Assembly: GCF_032854445.1 (NCBI RefSeq)
Contig: NC_088295.1
Span: forward strand, 88,123,836-88,187,835
From: Liolophura sinensis
Lineage: Eukaryota; Mollusca; Polyplacophora; Chitonida; Chitonidae
Length of the DNA stretch: 64,000 nt
Direction of reading: 5' to 3'
The translations under genes were made by a program, and so were the position numbers. Below the pieces are notes generated by a model. It searched no databases. It was not told the origin of the DNA and saw only the letters and a program-made list of their open reading frames with translations. Below, piece by piece: positions 36,701-51,700 of this stretch (its first letter is position 1; every line of letters starts with the position of its first letter).

Positions 36701-39700
36701 ATCTGAAGTAGGGACGATTTCTAGACGGTTGGTTGTTATCTTCCCACCCCATTTTGTATCCGTCTGTCCTCCGTCATTCCCATCTATCTGGTAGCCATCT
36801 TTAATCCAGGTGATGACAGCGGCTGGGTTGCTAGGCGACGAGACGCAGGTTAAATTCATCTTTTGGCCAACTCTCGGGTCGGACGGGGCTGCTGTGATGT
36901 TGACAGTCTCCGGAGGATCTGGAGGGTATAAAACAATCTTATATCAGGATAATCAAATCACATAATCAATTTTTTCAACAACTCAAGATACTCACGTTTT
37001 GGCTAGGTCATCCATACCCGAAATTTCAGTAGCCATTTCAAATACAACACTATCCTGTTCAGTAAATTCCTTCTCGACAGTCTCCTGCAGTTATCTCCCT
37101 TGTATGAAATGTTATCCCCCTTTACAGCAGATATGTAAACACAGTGTATTACTACATCATTACAACCTACAGATTTTATGGGCTGTGTAACTTTGAAAAT
37201 GTAAATTACTGTGTAATGTAAATTACTCACAGTAAACTTTTAAAGTGATGCTTGTTTCTAGTGGCTCAGTGGTAGCTTCGTTTGAGGCTTGACATTTGTA
37301 GACAGCACCATTATCATCCGGCTTCAGCACCACAGCTACATCCGCCGTCACGATGGTGCCCACCTTCTTTACCTCCGAATCCAGAGGTGTATCACCTGAA
37401 AGAGTGCGAGTGATAAAGCTTGATGTGGAGACAGGTAGAAGTACATTTTGGATTTATTCAACATAACATTCTTATAGATTTACATTGACCTCATCATCAA
37501 ACAATGGCTATTCCGAGTGGTGAACTGCTAACATTCAGGACACAACAAGTAATAATAAATGTCATAAAACATTATTACGTTTGTTGCTGAAACTTACATT
37601 TCTGTAGTAAGCTATCATCCCCCATGTACCTTCCAAACTTAAATTCTGTAGTAAGCTATCATCCCCCATGTACCTTCCAAACTTACATTCTGCAGTAAGG
37701 TGTCATCCCACATGTACCTTCCAAACTTACATTTCTGTAGTAAGCTATCATCCCACATGTACCTTCCAAACTTACATTCTGCAGTAAGGTGTCATCCCAC
37801 ATGTACCTTCCAAACTTACATTTCTGTAGTAAGCTATCATCCCCCATGTACCTTCCAAACTTACATTCTGCAGTAAGGTGTCATCCCACATGTACCTTCC
37901 AAACTTACATTTCTGTAGTAAGCTATCATCCCACATGTACCTTCCAAACTTACATTCTGCAGTAAGGTGTCATCCCCCATGTACCTTCCAAACTTACATT
38001 TCTGTAGTAAGCTATCATCCCACATGTACCTTCCAAACTTACATTTCTGCAATAAGCTATCATCCCCCATGTACCTTCCAAACTTACATTCTGCAGTAAG
38101 GTGTCATCCCACATGTACCTTCCAAACTTACATTTCTGCAATAAGCTATCATCCCCCATGTACCTTCCAAACTTACATTCTGCAGTAAGGTGTCATCCCA
38201 CATGTACCTTCCAAACTTACATTCTGCAGTAAGGTGTCATCCCACATGTACCTTCCAAACTTACATTTCTGCAGTAAGCTATCATCCCCCATGTACCTTC
38301 CAAACTTACATTCTGCAGTAAGGTGTCATCCCCCATGTACCTTCCAAACTTACATTTCTGCAGTAAGGTTTCATCCCACATGTACCTTCCAAACTTACAT
38401 TTCTGTAGTAAGCTATCATCCCACATGTACCTTCCAAACTTACATTCTGCAGTAAGGTGTCATCCCACATGTACCTTCCAAACTTACATTTCTGCAGTAA
38501 GGTTTCATCCCACATGTACCTTCCAAACTTACATTTCTGCAGTAAGCTATCATCCCCCATGTACCTTCCAAACTTACATTCTGCAGTAAGGTGTCATCCC
38601 CCATGTACCTTCCAAACTTACATTTCTGCAGTAAGGTGTCATCCCACATGTACCTTCCAAACTTACATTTCTGTAGTAAGCTATCATCCCACATGTACCT
38701 TCCAAACTTACATTCTGCAGTAAGGTGTCATCCCACATGTACCTTCCAAACTTACATTTCTGCCATAAGCTATCATCCCCCATGTACCTTCCAAACTTAC
38801 ATTTCTGCAGTAAGGTGTCATCCCACATGTACCTTCCAAACTTATGTTTCTGCAGTAAGGTGTCATCCCACATGTACCTTCCAAACTTATGTTTCTGCAG
38901 TAAGGTGTCATCCCACATGTACCTTCCAAACTTACATTTCTGCAGTAAGGTGTCATCCCACATGTACCTTCCAAACTTGCGTTTCTGCAGTAAGGTATCA
39001 TTCCACATGTACCTTCCAAACACCTTTCTAAGATCAATAGGACTCTTACAAAGAATCTTACAAAATGTGCATCTCTGTCAAAATTGGAAGTATAGATCAT
39101 TTACTCTATGCACGGTTTATTTTTTGTCCTATTTTTAGTCACCAATGACAACAAAACACACTATTTTCAGTGAAGTGTATAAAAAAAGGAAACTTCCAAG
39201 TGTACAACTTTACGTCCACCTGCCGACCCACCTTTAAACCACTTGAGAGTAGCGGGAGGGTTGCCACCCACTGAGGTACAACTCATTCTCTTGAGCTCTC
39301 CAGCAATGGCGGCCGAGGCAGATGTGTAGTCTGGGATGATGGGTGGATTGGGCGGGTCTGGGGGAGAACATAGCATTAAGTTAGGTGTTGGACAGGTGTT
39401 TCTTTTTACATCAATGAGAAGTTCATTACCCTGAGACAAAGAAAGGTATCAGTTATTTATTCAGGTATTTTGTGTACACGTCGGTGTTAAAACAGAAATA
39501 TGTAATTGTATTTTCATTTTCATTTACAAAATCGGATATTATTACTATTAAATTCTTGTTTTGCTCTCTAACAACCACAGATAAGTTTCTGCCTGTGTTG
39601 AGGAAAATATTTTTTTTTATTTCAAGGACCTAATATCCTATATCTTTTCCAGCACTTAAGGTACACAGATACAGCTTGGGATTTGGTTGCTCACTTATCA

Positions 39701-42700
39701 GTCCATTTTAAACTTCATGCACCATGACGATATCAGTCCATTTCATACATCATGCACCATGATACTTAACATCGAAAAAATCAAGGACTTTTAGGAACTT
39801 AAACCAAAATAACTCTTTGTCAAGGTCTTTCAAGGTCTTTGTTGAAAACATTTCCTACTGAGCTTAGTTTAAGGGATTTCAGCCCTGCGAGAGATAACTG
39901 TTCACCTGTGACTGGTGGTGTACTTACAGAGAACGCTGAGGGTGACTGCATCCGTCACAGTCAGACCTAATACACTGTTCGTGGCCTGACATGAGTAGAT
40001 GACGTTGTTTTCCTGGTCTGTCAGCTGGACAGTGACATCAGAGTGGGTGATGTAACCCCCATCAGGAGAAGGCTCCACACGCGTCGCCGACTTCGGCAGC
40101 TGCAGTTGCTTCCCCTTAGCAAACCAGGTGACCACAGCAGCTGGATTACTGTTTGTGGTCACACAACTCAACGTTACCTCTTCACCTGCCTTGGCAAGCT
40201 TCTGACCACTTATCTCAACTTTTGTTGGAGCGACTGCAACAATCATTGTACACACATTTTATTTTTGTTCATATTAATTTATGGCCAATTAACGTATCAT
40301 TAATTATGTAGATAATGACCTGTTTTTCAATATCAACCTACATTTTTTTGACTTCTAATTTTCTTAAACTTATCAGTACCACCTTAATACACATACCTTT
40401 TTCCCGTTTCTTTGGTTAAATTTTTTTCAAACCACCCTGATCTCACCTTAAATTTACACATTGCAGAAGTCTACATGTCTTTGTGTTACTGTACTGTTTT
40501 AACTTTTTTCCCTGCTGGTCTTTGTAACTCAATCTGAGCTTATCAATAACGTCAACATTGCATGAGTGAGAATTAGCCGAGCTGAAGGTTTTCTTTACCG
40601 CTGTTTACTTACAGTGCACAATGAGTTTGTAGGATGCTGTAAGGGGTCTTGGGGAAGGGATGACATTGGAGGCCTCACACTTGTACACAGCATCATTATC
40701 TGTGGCCTGCACAGTGAAGGCCAGCTCATTCACGGCCTTGTTGTTCCCCCCTGTGTATGAAAAGTCCACTTCTTGATCATTTTTAAACCATATCACCTGT
40801 GCCAGTGGGTTACCTCCCTTTGAGACACAAACCAGTTTCAATGTGTCCCCTGCACGGATTGCCTGGCCATTGGTATAGCCTGAGATCTCTGGCGGGCCTG
40901 GGGGGTCTATGAAAAAATCACAAGAAACACCAAATAATTATTCAAATGGCTTTTACATGTATATAGTTGCGTATCACACATTTACTAAATTCTTCAAATT
41001 TTTTTTAACCTGAAGACATAAGAAGAGTGACAAATCATTCTCTGCTTCAGCTGCTTTAAATATTTATGATACGAAGTAGTCTCCCCTGAACCACTATTCC
41101 ACAGTTCGTCCAGTGTTGCCACCTTTCTCCCTACCTATTACAAAGATCTACTTTTATATTTCACCTAGAAATGCAAAGTATCATCTGTTTTTTCTCCTGC
41201 ACCTCTTAAGCTGTCTGTATAGCTGGGTGTGTAGCTGGGTTTGTAGCTGACAGCTCATCAGAGTATAATGCATTTAATTCTGGCCTGCTGGGGTTGGGTG
41301 TTTATCGTTGCACACTTAAACCATGCTACCAATAAGGTTTTCATACATCACAAATACAACAGTTAAAACGCTGATACACTTCTAACTGACACAGTCCAGG
41401 AATCTTTTCTCTTATACACCCAGAGCTGAACACCCAGGGCTAATAGGGGTACAAACTAAACCCTGCCCCTCAAACTCACTTCTAAACATGAACCTCTTGA
41501 CAAATATATCTGTCCTGGCAACCAGTCAAAATCCAAAACTGTGCGTACAACCTGGAGTTTGGCACATGTAAGTAACATTTCCTAAAGCGAGAAGTGCATG
41601 CATGTCTATCAGACCACTACGATCCATTACACGGGCGAAATTTAGGGAGATAATTAAGAGTTTGGTAGAGTGCCACGTACCGGGTCTGCCAGAGACTTAG
41701 TGAGACAAAGAACTGTGTGTGAGACTGAACATAACTGACACACAGACAGAAGAGCTGTAGTAGTGGAATACATAGAGCAACTGAGTATGGGGAGCCAGAT
41801 TACATACATCAGTACATGTAACTGGTCTTTTGAAGGCAGGGTGTTATCAAAAGACCCTGCCTTCAAGGTTAACTAACTTGTGGGTACATGTAATGGTTAT
41901 TGGTGTTTAAGGCAGAGCATTATCACCAGGGAACCAAACATGTGCATCCATGTAACAGTTACTGGTACAGGATTACCACATGTAAACCAAACTTGTGGGT
42001 ACACGTAACTGTTATTGGTGTCTGAAAGGTAGAGCATTACAATAGGTAAACCAAACTTCTAGGTACACCTAACTGTTATCAGTGTTTGAAAGGTAGAGCA
42101 TTATAACAGGTAAACCAAACTTATGGGCACAGGTGACCAAATGACATTAGTCAAACAGAATACCACCACAGGTAAACCAAACTTCATGGTTCAAAAAAAC
42201 ATTATCACAGGTAACCAAATGACACTGTTCAAACAGAATACCATCACAGGTAAACCAAAGTTCATGGCTCAAACAAAACATTATTACAGGTAACCAAATG
42301 GCATGGTTCAAAAAGAATACCACCACATGTAAAACAAACTTCATGGTTCAAACAAAACATTATCACAGGTAACCAAATGTCATGGTTCAAACAAAACATT
42401 ACAACGGGTACCAAACTTCATAGTTCAAACAAAACATTATCACAGGTAACCAAATGTCATGGTTCAAACAAAACATTACCACGGGTACCAAACTTCATAG
42501 TTCAAACAAAACATTATCATATCTAAACCAATTTAGTTCTTGTATCCTTGTAACTGACCCTCACTCTTTGAAGAAGACTTTGATTATCACAAGAGAACAT
42601 TACTTTGAAAAACTTACAAAATGTAGTAAGCAAACAAGATGTATATGAATGGGATCTTTATGGCAATAGACATTTCATAATCATGGTATTAATACACATA

Positions 42701-45700
42701 CATGTGTTAAGATCAATCAATAGCATAGCATGGACACAGGGACGAGAAAGCCAGCTAGTATATAGCATCCAGATACCTCTCATTTGTACCAGAAGTAAGA
42801 CAGATCAGTTTCCTACAAACATGTTAAATGTCACAGAAAAATTACAAGAACATGTTTTTTATATCTGAGAGACAGGAAAGTCGGATTAAGGACAAATGTA
42901 GGATACGTTGGAAAAGTTAGAGCTTGTCTAGTGTAACACAGCTGTGTATACAGGATTCAGTCTGGGGGGAGTGAATAGCTTAGATAACCCAAACCCTGTC
43001 TCTCCTCTTAGCCTGGCCCCTTATGTCTAGGGTGAAGGGAACAGTAAACCAGACTGCCACATGGCCGCTCTTCTCCCTTCTGATGTCATGAAGCAGGAAT
43101 GCCATGTAACAAACTCTCTTTAGCTCTTTACATATCCCCTGTATACAGTGTCAGAGACGAGTTCAGGTGAAAGTGGCCAGGCTTGCACAAGCAGATACAG
43201 AGCAGTATCTCCATCCCTTCAGTCACTGACATTACACAAAACCATTACATGTAATATCCTGTATGGCAGTACAGCTCAATTAAGAACTTCAGAGTAAATA
43301 TTCTGGAGATGTCTGCTTCCATATGCATTTATTGTTCTCTCTCTTTCTCTGCATTAACTTACTATGTCATGGATGGATTGGACACACCTATTAATGTCCA
43401 ACCATAATCTCTTTTCACTGCTTTTTGTTCCTTTCTTGCTTAAAGCAAATATGACATAACACACAGAATGAATGACCATTTGAAACTAATGTGTCCATTC
43501 AATTGACCAATCAGTAAGGTCTATTGTTGTGGGCATGATGGACTGAAATTGTTGATGGGCATGATAGACTGGAACTGTTGATAGGCATGATGGACTGGAA
43601 TTGCCGGTGGCATGATGGACTGGAATTGCTGTGGGAATGATGGACTGGAATTGCCGGTGGCATGATGGACTGGAATTGTTGTGGGCATGATGGACTGGAA
43701 TTGTTGTGGGAATGATGGATTGAAATTGTTGATGGGCATGATGGACTGGAATTGCCGGTGGCATGATGGACTGGAATTGTTGTGGGCATGATGGATTGAA
43801 ATTGTTGTGGGCATGATGGAATGAAATTGTTGTGGGCATGATGGACTGGAATTGTTGTGGGAATGATGGATTGAAATTGTTGATGGCATGATGGACTGGA
43901 ATTGCCGGTGGCATGATGGACTGGAATTGTTGTGGGCATGATGGACTGGAATTGTTGTGGGCATGATGGACTGGAAATGTTGTGGGCATGATGAACTGGA
44001 ATTGTTGTGGGAATGATGGATTGAAATTGTTGATGGGCATGATGGACTGGAATTGTTGTGGGCATGATGGATTGAAATTGTTGATGGCATGATGGACTGG
44101 AATTGCCGGTGGCATGATGGACTGGAATTGTTGTGGCATGATGGAATGAAATTCCTGATTTGGCATGATGGATTGGAATTGTTGATAGCATGATGGACTG
44201 GAATTGTTGATGGCATGACGGACTGAAATTGCTGATGGCATGACGGACTGAAATTACTGATGGCATGATGGACTGAAATTGCTGATGGCATGATGGACTG
44301 AAATTGCTGATGGCATGATGGACTGGAATTGTTGATGGGCATGATAGACTGGAATTGTTGATGGGCATGATGGACTGCAACTGTTAATGGGCATGAACTG
44401 AGAATTCAAGACACAACTGAAAGTGAAATGTGTGCTGATGAACTAATCCTACTACATGTATATGTTTGATTTTATTTCTTTATTTCACTGATGTTTTAGG
44501 CTGTACTCAAAAATATTTCACTTATATGAGGGCGGCCAGCATTACGGTAGGAGGAAACTGGAACTACATGTTTGGGAGATCAAATATGCTTTTCAAGTGC
44601 CATGAACAGTAATCTATAAATGTAAAGGGGACCTCCATGGCCAAGGGGGTTATAGCATGCCAGCACGAGGCAACGACCCAGAAGTCTATCACCAATGTGG
44701 TCGCTGTGAGTTCAAATCCAGCTCATGCTGGCTTCCTCTCTGGCCATATGTGGAAAGGTCTGTCAGCAACCTGTGGATGGTCATAGATTTCCCTCGGGCT
44801 CTGCCCGGTTTCCTCCCACGGTAATGCTGGATGCCTCCACTGAGTATAGTGTAAAACACCAAATGAAATAAATAAATAAATATAAATTCAAATTCAAATG
44901 AAAGTTACAAGTATGTGAAGAATGTGCACTACACATGTGTATATACAACCATGTACTGTGGACACAAGTTCACAAGTTCAAACAGAAGAGCCCTATTTTT
45001 GAGTGTATACATGTACATGTATGCAGAAGATGTCAACACACCATATACAATGGTTGTAACGCCTGTAACATGATTATAGTGGTAACCATGGTTACAGTGA
45101 GGTGTTTAAATGTTTTGAGGAACTAACATACCTTCACCCCCTTCCTAACTCCTGCATCAGTAAGGCTTATTAAAAAACGCTGTGATCCCAGCTGTCACTT
45201 TTAATTTGCCCATTGTTGTCTACGTTCCTAACTAGCCTGGTAAAAAGTGCACATTTCCCATTTAAATACTTGTAAACAATCATTCACACCAGGTACGCAT
45301 TCTCCAGCATGCCTGCTAACTATTTCAATGTCTATACCACATGCATTCACCAAAGCTTGCCTTTACTACAGATCTAAACCCCTCATTGTCTCACATACAC
45401 GTGCTGTAGTAACAGGAGCACTGCAGGGGTTAAATCCATCCAGCTACATGTATCTGTGTTATGCTGTCCAACACTGAAGTAAATGTACCATAGTGCTTCA
45501 TACAGGTGTGCACATAAATGGAGTTCTCTATATCCAAAAGTCTTAGAATTCAAAAGATTTCAGTAGTAAATTCAGTGTATACTACAAGTACAAGTGTGAG
45601 TTCAAGTCCAGCTCATGCTGGCTTCCTCTCCAGCGAAGGTCTTTCAGCAATGTGAATGGTTGTGGGTTTTCTCTGGGCTCTGCCCAGTTTCTTCCCATCT

Positions 45701-48700
45701 TAATGCTGGCAGTCGTCTTATAAGTGAAACAGTCCTGAGAATATCTTAGAACTCCAATCAAATAAATAACTCCAATCAAATAAATAACTAAGAGCAAATA
45801 AATAACTAAGAGCAAATGTAAAAGTAAAACGCTGCCAGATTTCACCTAATAATAACTTGCAATGTTGAATATGTTGAGTTTTAAGCAACAAACCTTTTCC
45901 ATACATTGGTTAGTCAGCAACTAAGTATTTGTGTGTATGTATTTATGGTATATGCATGTATGTTGCAATGCATGGCATTATACTATTGTCTCAACCAGTG
46001 TCTCAAAAGTTTTACACTTTACATTTCATTGTCATGTTTTAAATTTAAATTTGAGTGGAAGGATTATCAGATTTTGGAAATTAAGGCATTGATAAATATT
46101 TAAATAATGGGGAAATAAAATTCTTGTGTTTGATGTGTCAGATAGCAATTGCCTAATTTAGCCATGAGAATATTCTTGTTTCTAGAGGTGATTAATGAAG
46201 AAGAAGGATGGTGTTATGTAACATGCAGAGCAGAGAAGGGCTGGCAGCTGACGTAGGGATGGTATGTCAGCAATGTGTACAGCAGAGGTCCCTGAGGCAG
46301 GCTATAATACAAGACAGGTGTTGTGGTGTCACTTTGGCTTATCCCAGACATCAGCTGACAAAACTGCTACCCAATACAACTTACAACATCTTCTCAATCC
46401 AGTGTTCAATGGAAACATTTCTCATAGAAAACCTACTTTCGTAGTGTGGACTAAACTGAAGTACATCAAAACAACATCCTAGACCAGGATAGACTGGCCT
46501 ATGTATATATTTCAGACAAAATACTTGGCTTTATCTCTCATAAACCTAAACTGCGACTCCAAGACACAACATGTATATCCCAAACAATAGGGACCACCTC
46601 CCAGACACAACATGTATATCCCAAACAATAGGGGCCACCTCCCTGGAGAACACCTTTACACAAGCTGTGTGTATCAGACAAAGGCATCAGACAAAGGCAC
46701 AAACTCTAGACAAAACCACAGCATTATGTCTCCATGGTAACCATCTATTCATCTCAGCAAATCTTATTATTATGACCAAAAATATGATCTAATAACGGAA
46801 CAAATGTCCAATAACACCATTTGCTTCATACATTTGGAAACTATTGACAAAAAAGTATGAAAAGCCTAAAGCAAAATATGATTCATTCAAGATATTAATG
46901 AAACACAAAACCAATCTAGAAAAGTTGACTACCATTTGATGTCCCAAAACACCTATTATTATTATTAATATCATTTTATTCTTTTTTCTTTCTCACACAA
47001 AAGTGGCTACAAAAATCAACAGCTTTACTTGTGGTGCGATATTAGAAGAGGCATTCACATTTTAAGTTCTATTCAAGCAGCTTATAATTAAAACAAAATA
47101 CTAATATTTGAAAGAAAAATTAAACCAATGCCTCAAAGATCTACCTTGTATCTTTCATTTTTCCAAATGCTTACTGCCCTCTCTCCCAACACAACCCTCC
47201 TACCCTTCCAAAAAAATCAAAATAAAAACTGATTAATTGACAACAGCATAAAGTACAGTTTGGGGCGGTCTCTTAAGTTATCACCTGTATATGCTAATTA
47301 CTGGTAAATGTAGAACAATCTGGTGATTAGTAGGCATATCTAGGCTAATGCCTACTTGTTCAGTGTAGACTTAATGCTCTGTGACTCCATGATACATCAG
47401 TCAATATGTACATGTAGCAATGAAAACAATGCTTTTAGATGGCTGGTACATGTCACTGAGCTATACACTGTGCAGCCTCATGCGTCTGGATAAATGACTG
47501 TAGTTGATTAAATCTTTTGTAATCAGAGACCAAATCCTAAGGAGGCTAGACAATGTCAGACAAACAATAAGCCATCCGCCCATCCATCTTACGCTTCTCA
47601 TCTATCTCAGATGGACTTTCTCAGAAAAGAAAGGAAATATTTTCCAACAAAATTGACCCACCAGTCTAATGCAACCGACACAATGACAGATTACTAATTA
47701 ACGCTAACAAGCAAAGAAGTTTTTTTTAATTAAAGAGTATTTTAACGAGGAAGGAGATGACGGGTATGGCTGCCTCATTGATCATCTTCTCCTAGCATCT
47801 TCTGGTCAAGCAACTCCACACAAAGAACTCTTTAATTATCACATTTCTTTCTGTGCAGCCTGTTTGCAATTCTCCTTTTGGACTTAGCTATTAATACATG
47901 TACAAAAGGAACAGCATGTATTTTAAATTCTTACCATTCTTGCACTACTCAAAGTATACCCACCCTCCCTCCCCCATTAACACAAACTTTAAAATCAAGG
48001 TAAAACAATTTAATAACAGGTAATAAGCACTGACATGAAAATGGCTTGATTCCTGGTCAAACATGAACATCTCTCTCAGATAGCTGATATCAATACTTGT
48101 ACACATGCAAAGTGAAGCTTCTACATTGTCTCCCCGAACATCGTCCAGAAACTGCAGTCAAAACTCAACAAGCGATTACATGATCAAGTTCCACACATAT
48201 AATTAAGGCTGACATCTAGATTATTCTCTGTAATGAGCAGAGACACCTGAGAAGAGCCACCCCTTCCTAAAGGTCCTCACCCTGCTGTGTCGTGGGTTCG
48301 GTCAGAGATTGCGTGAGCCAGTTGAGAAATGGTAACTACCCACCCAGACGCTCCCTTAATAAGACTCAGTTATCACCCTATATGTCACTGATCAACGGAC
48401 TGAGGGGCTGATAGACGGGTCATAAACTCAACTAAATTGGCCATATCTTTCTTAGAATGCTTCTATTTCAAAGTGAACACCTCTCTGAATTTTTGGCATC
48501 TTCTTAAAGTACCCTCTTAAATTGAAGGGAATATTGCAGGTTCCATGCAAATGTCCTAGGCTGTGTAATTCTTTAGTCGTCAAGCAGTAGAACATCAGGC
48601 GGCTGACAAGTGGCAGCGGCCAACTGTGTCCCATAAATTGTGAAATCCCAATATGAGGCGAGTGGTGGGGAACATTTGGCTGTGTCTGGTTGGTGAAGGG

Positions 48701-51700
48701 AGGCTTTCAAATCGTACCGCTCAGACAGATTTGGCAGAGCACAGGTCTTCGGCTGACAGCACTGCCCGTTCTCTCTGCTTTAAGACTGATCAAGACAGCC
48801 CTCATTTCCGCTCCTTAGTACTGACTTCCCCGTCCTGGCACACCCAATCTTTTCCCTGAGTTCCGTGTCATGATTCTTCACAACAAAGTCAAACTAATCA
48901 TAAGTGAGATAAGATATGTAATTTTACATCAATGCCCAGCTCTAAGAAAACAGATGACATGATTGCAGAATACTCCAAAAGTTAATGTGTAAAAGAACAA
49001 ACCATACCTCAGTTTTGCAGCTTGGTAATATTGCGAATTTTATCACAAAGCATAATCTGAAGGAGAACGTCTTCTTAAAGTAACCCCTGAAGATCATTTT
49101 CATTGATAATCTCATAAAATCTCCCATTATTCTCGCAGAGTTTCCAGATTGGTTTTGCACAAAGAATCTAGATTTACAGAGTATGCAATGAGTTGATGCG
49201 TAACACAGCTGCTTTCATCATTGCAACAATGTTACCTGTTACAAAGGAAGTCAACAAAATGATGCAGGCACAAAAAGCCTCCATGATTGTATCTCCTCCG
49301 TGGGATCAATCCACATCTACAATCACCAAATTGCACAAAACAGCATGGAATTTTACACCAATCAGATTAGAGCTCCAACTTCCCATAATCCCTCAGTATT
49401 AAAGCGACCTCGTCTCTAATTACTTGCGCTGTTGTATAAGTCACCTAAGTTGTAATAATGAGAAAGAGACAACCTATTATTGCTCAAAAAGGCAGGATCA
49501 GTGTTTCCATGGAAACACTAATTACTCATTCGCTTGTACGTTTTATCGAGTTGACTCAAAACATGACTGCAGCACTTTGCACTGAGTTTTTTTTACACCC
49601 AGTTTTATGCAGTTACTTGACATTCTCCATATAGAACTTGAGATGTATTCCTGTTGAAACCATATCTGGAGAAAATCTCACTAATCAGAACAATGAAAGA
49701 GTAACCTGATATCATCATCCAGCCATCCAATGTCAACAGATCTACCTCTGACAATTTTAGACGACGAAAAATGTTCAAATGCAGAAAAGTTAAGAGTTTA
49801 CATGTACAGTTGACAAACACAAATACTGGATGTGAACAGCGTGCAGGCCATATGCAGTCTACATGAGTACAGAAGACCCAATACCCAGGATATGCAGTCT
49901 CCTTCAGGAGTGTTGGTCAGCGATCAAGATCAACTACCGATGAGCTGTCACTTACACCAGCTCACTTCACCCAGGAGTCAGGTGTTAAACTCACACAAAC
50001 ACTCGCTCACACGCAGATTTACCCACTATCCCACCAAAGACAAGAATTTCTTTCCTTGCCCCTTCACAGTCTACACATACTTGAGATAATTATGTTCCAC
50101 ATATAATTGTCAGCACAAAGGGCTTTATTGGGAGAGATAACTGAAGAGTATTGACCACATCTTAGACATCTCTTTGTCTCCACGGATCTTAACAGAGAGG
50201 ATGGGAGCAGAATCAAAGGCAGAAAGGTCACTCAAGTGTGAGTAGGGGGCTTTCAAATACACCACTACTTTCGTGTATACTCAGTAAGTAGACAAGGCAA
50301 ACCGATACCAAATTGATGTCGTCTTGAGATAGTTCAGCGAGAAAAATTGATTCTTTTGTCAGAGGAAATGGAAGGGAGATGTGTGGCCAAGGCTTCTCAG
50401 CAGCTGCACACTGGCATTGCGTGAGTGAAGAGGCCAATTTGACTGGGAAATGGAACTTAAGCAGCGTGGCGATTTCACTTTCGTTAGCTTGTCCCTAATC
50501 ATTTCTGCCATCATCAAATATGAATTCCAGTTGCCCATGCCTCAGTCAATACTCCCTTGACTTAATCCATTTCCGTCTTGAAGTATTTTTAAATTGTACA
50601 TGTAACTAAGTCTTTCATGTCAGCACAGTTCCTTGAGCAAAACCCTCTTCTAACAAATTAATTATTTTGTGAGGAGCATAAAAAAGTTTCAATGTTTTCC
50701 ACAACCATTATTATATTTCAGCCTGGCCTCTCCTGACATTCACAGGCCATTCAATACAGCAGTGGGATTATGCAACTGACCTAAAATTATTGCATTATTA
50801 ATTCTGTAAACTTTCATCTTAATCATTTATCAGGTATAGCCATTCCAAATATTTTCAAAAATGATTTCACAAATTTTACCTGATGCTTAGCATAATTATA
50901 ATAGTCATAATAGTCATAATAAAAATCTAAATACCTCCAATCCAATTTAGAGACAAAAGGAGGATGTTTCTTTTACTTTCATGACTTTTATCAAAACGTA
51001 TATACCACATATTAAGGCAAGCATGTCACATGTGTCATTGCTCACTGTGGTATACTGGAGTATCCAGTCATATGGGAGCTGATCCTTCCACTTACAACAC
51101 ATCCATCAGTTACATTTGTCACCATCTAGAAGGAAACAAGACTGAAATGTGAGCCTGGTTAGACACAGGTTGTCCATGACTCGTCTTCCATGTCTGTGTG
51201 AAGAGTTAAGCTCACTCTGTTCTGGATTGTCCAGGAAATAAGACTCCCAAGCAGTTACACCCCTGTCTATATCACCTTACCACCTAAATCTGAGACAAAT
51301 AGGTTGTTACCACTACCTCCTATGCCAGGGCACCAAAGAAACTCTACACCTTCCTGTAGACAGTGACAAGTTTAGAGTTTACAACAAGAAGGGCATATAA
51401 AGCATACACCCCTTTAGTTTCCACACACTTTTAGTTTCAGGGCAAGAGGTCCTAGTAATCTGATGACAGAGTATTAATGGACACAGCCCATTTTGTCCCA
51501 TATACCCTTATACACTGTGCTCTTGTCATCTGTATCAATTTAACCCTAAGTATTAGCACCTCATAAATGAGCAACAAATGCCTTAAACCAAGAAGATATG
51601 ACATGATCGGACACTATGACTGAAACCAGCATGCCAGCCAATGGCAGATCTCCAGTCATGAATGGGCAGAACAAACAGATGTCAGCTGGAGTGTGAGATA

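Noticed and set aside
37595-39025. Overlapping open frames on both strands (MSSHMYLPNLHFC-type and GRYMWDDTLLQ-type)
   Set aside because: These are by-products of a stop-poor 44/45-bp intronic repeat, with no start context or homology.
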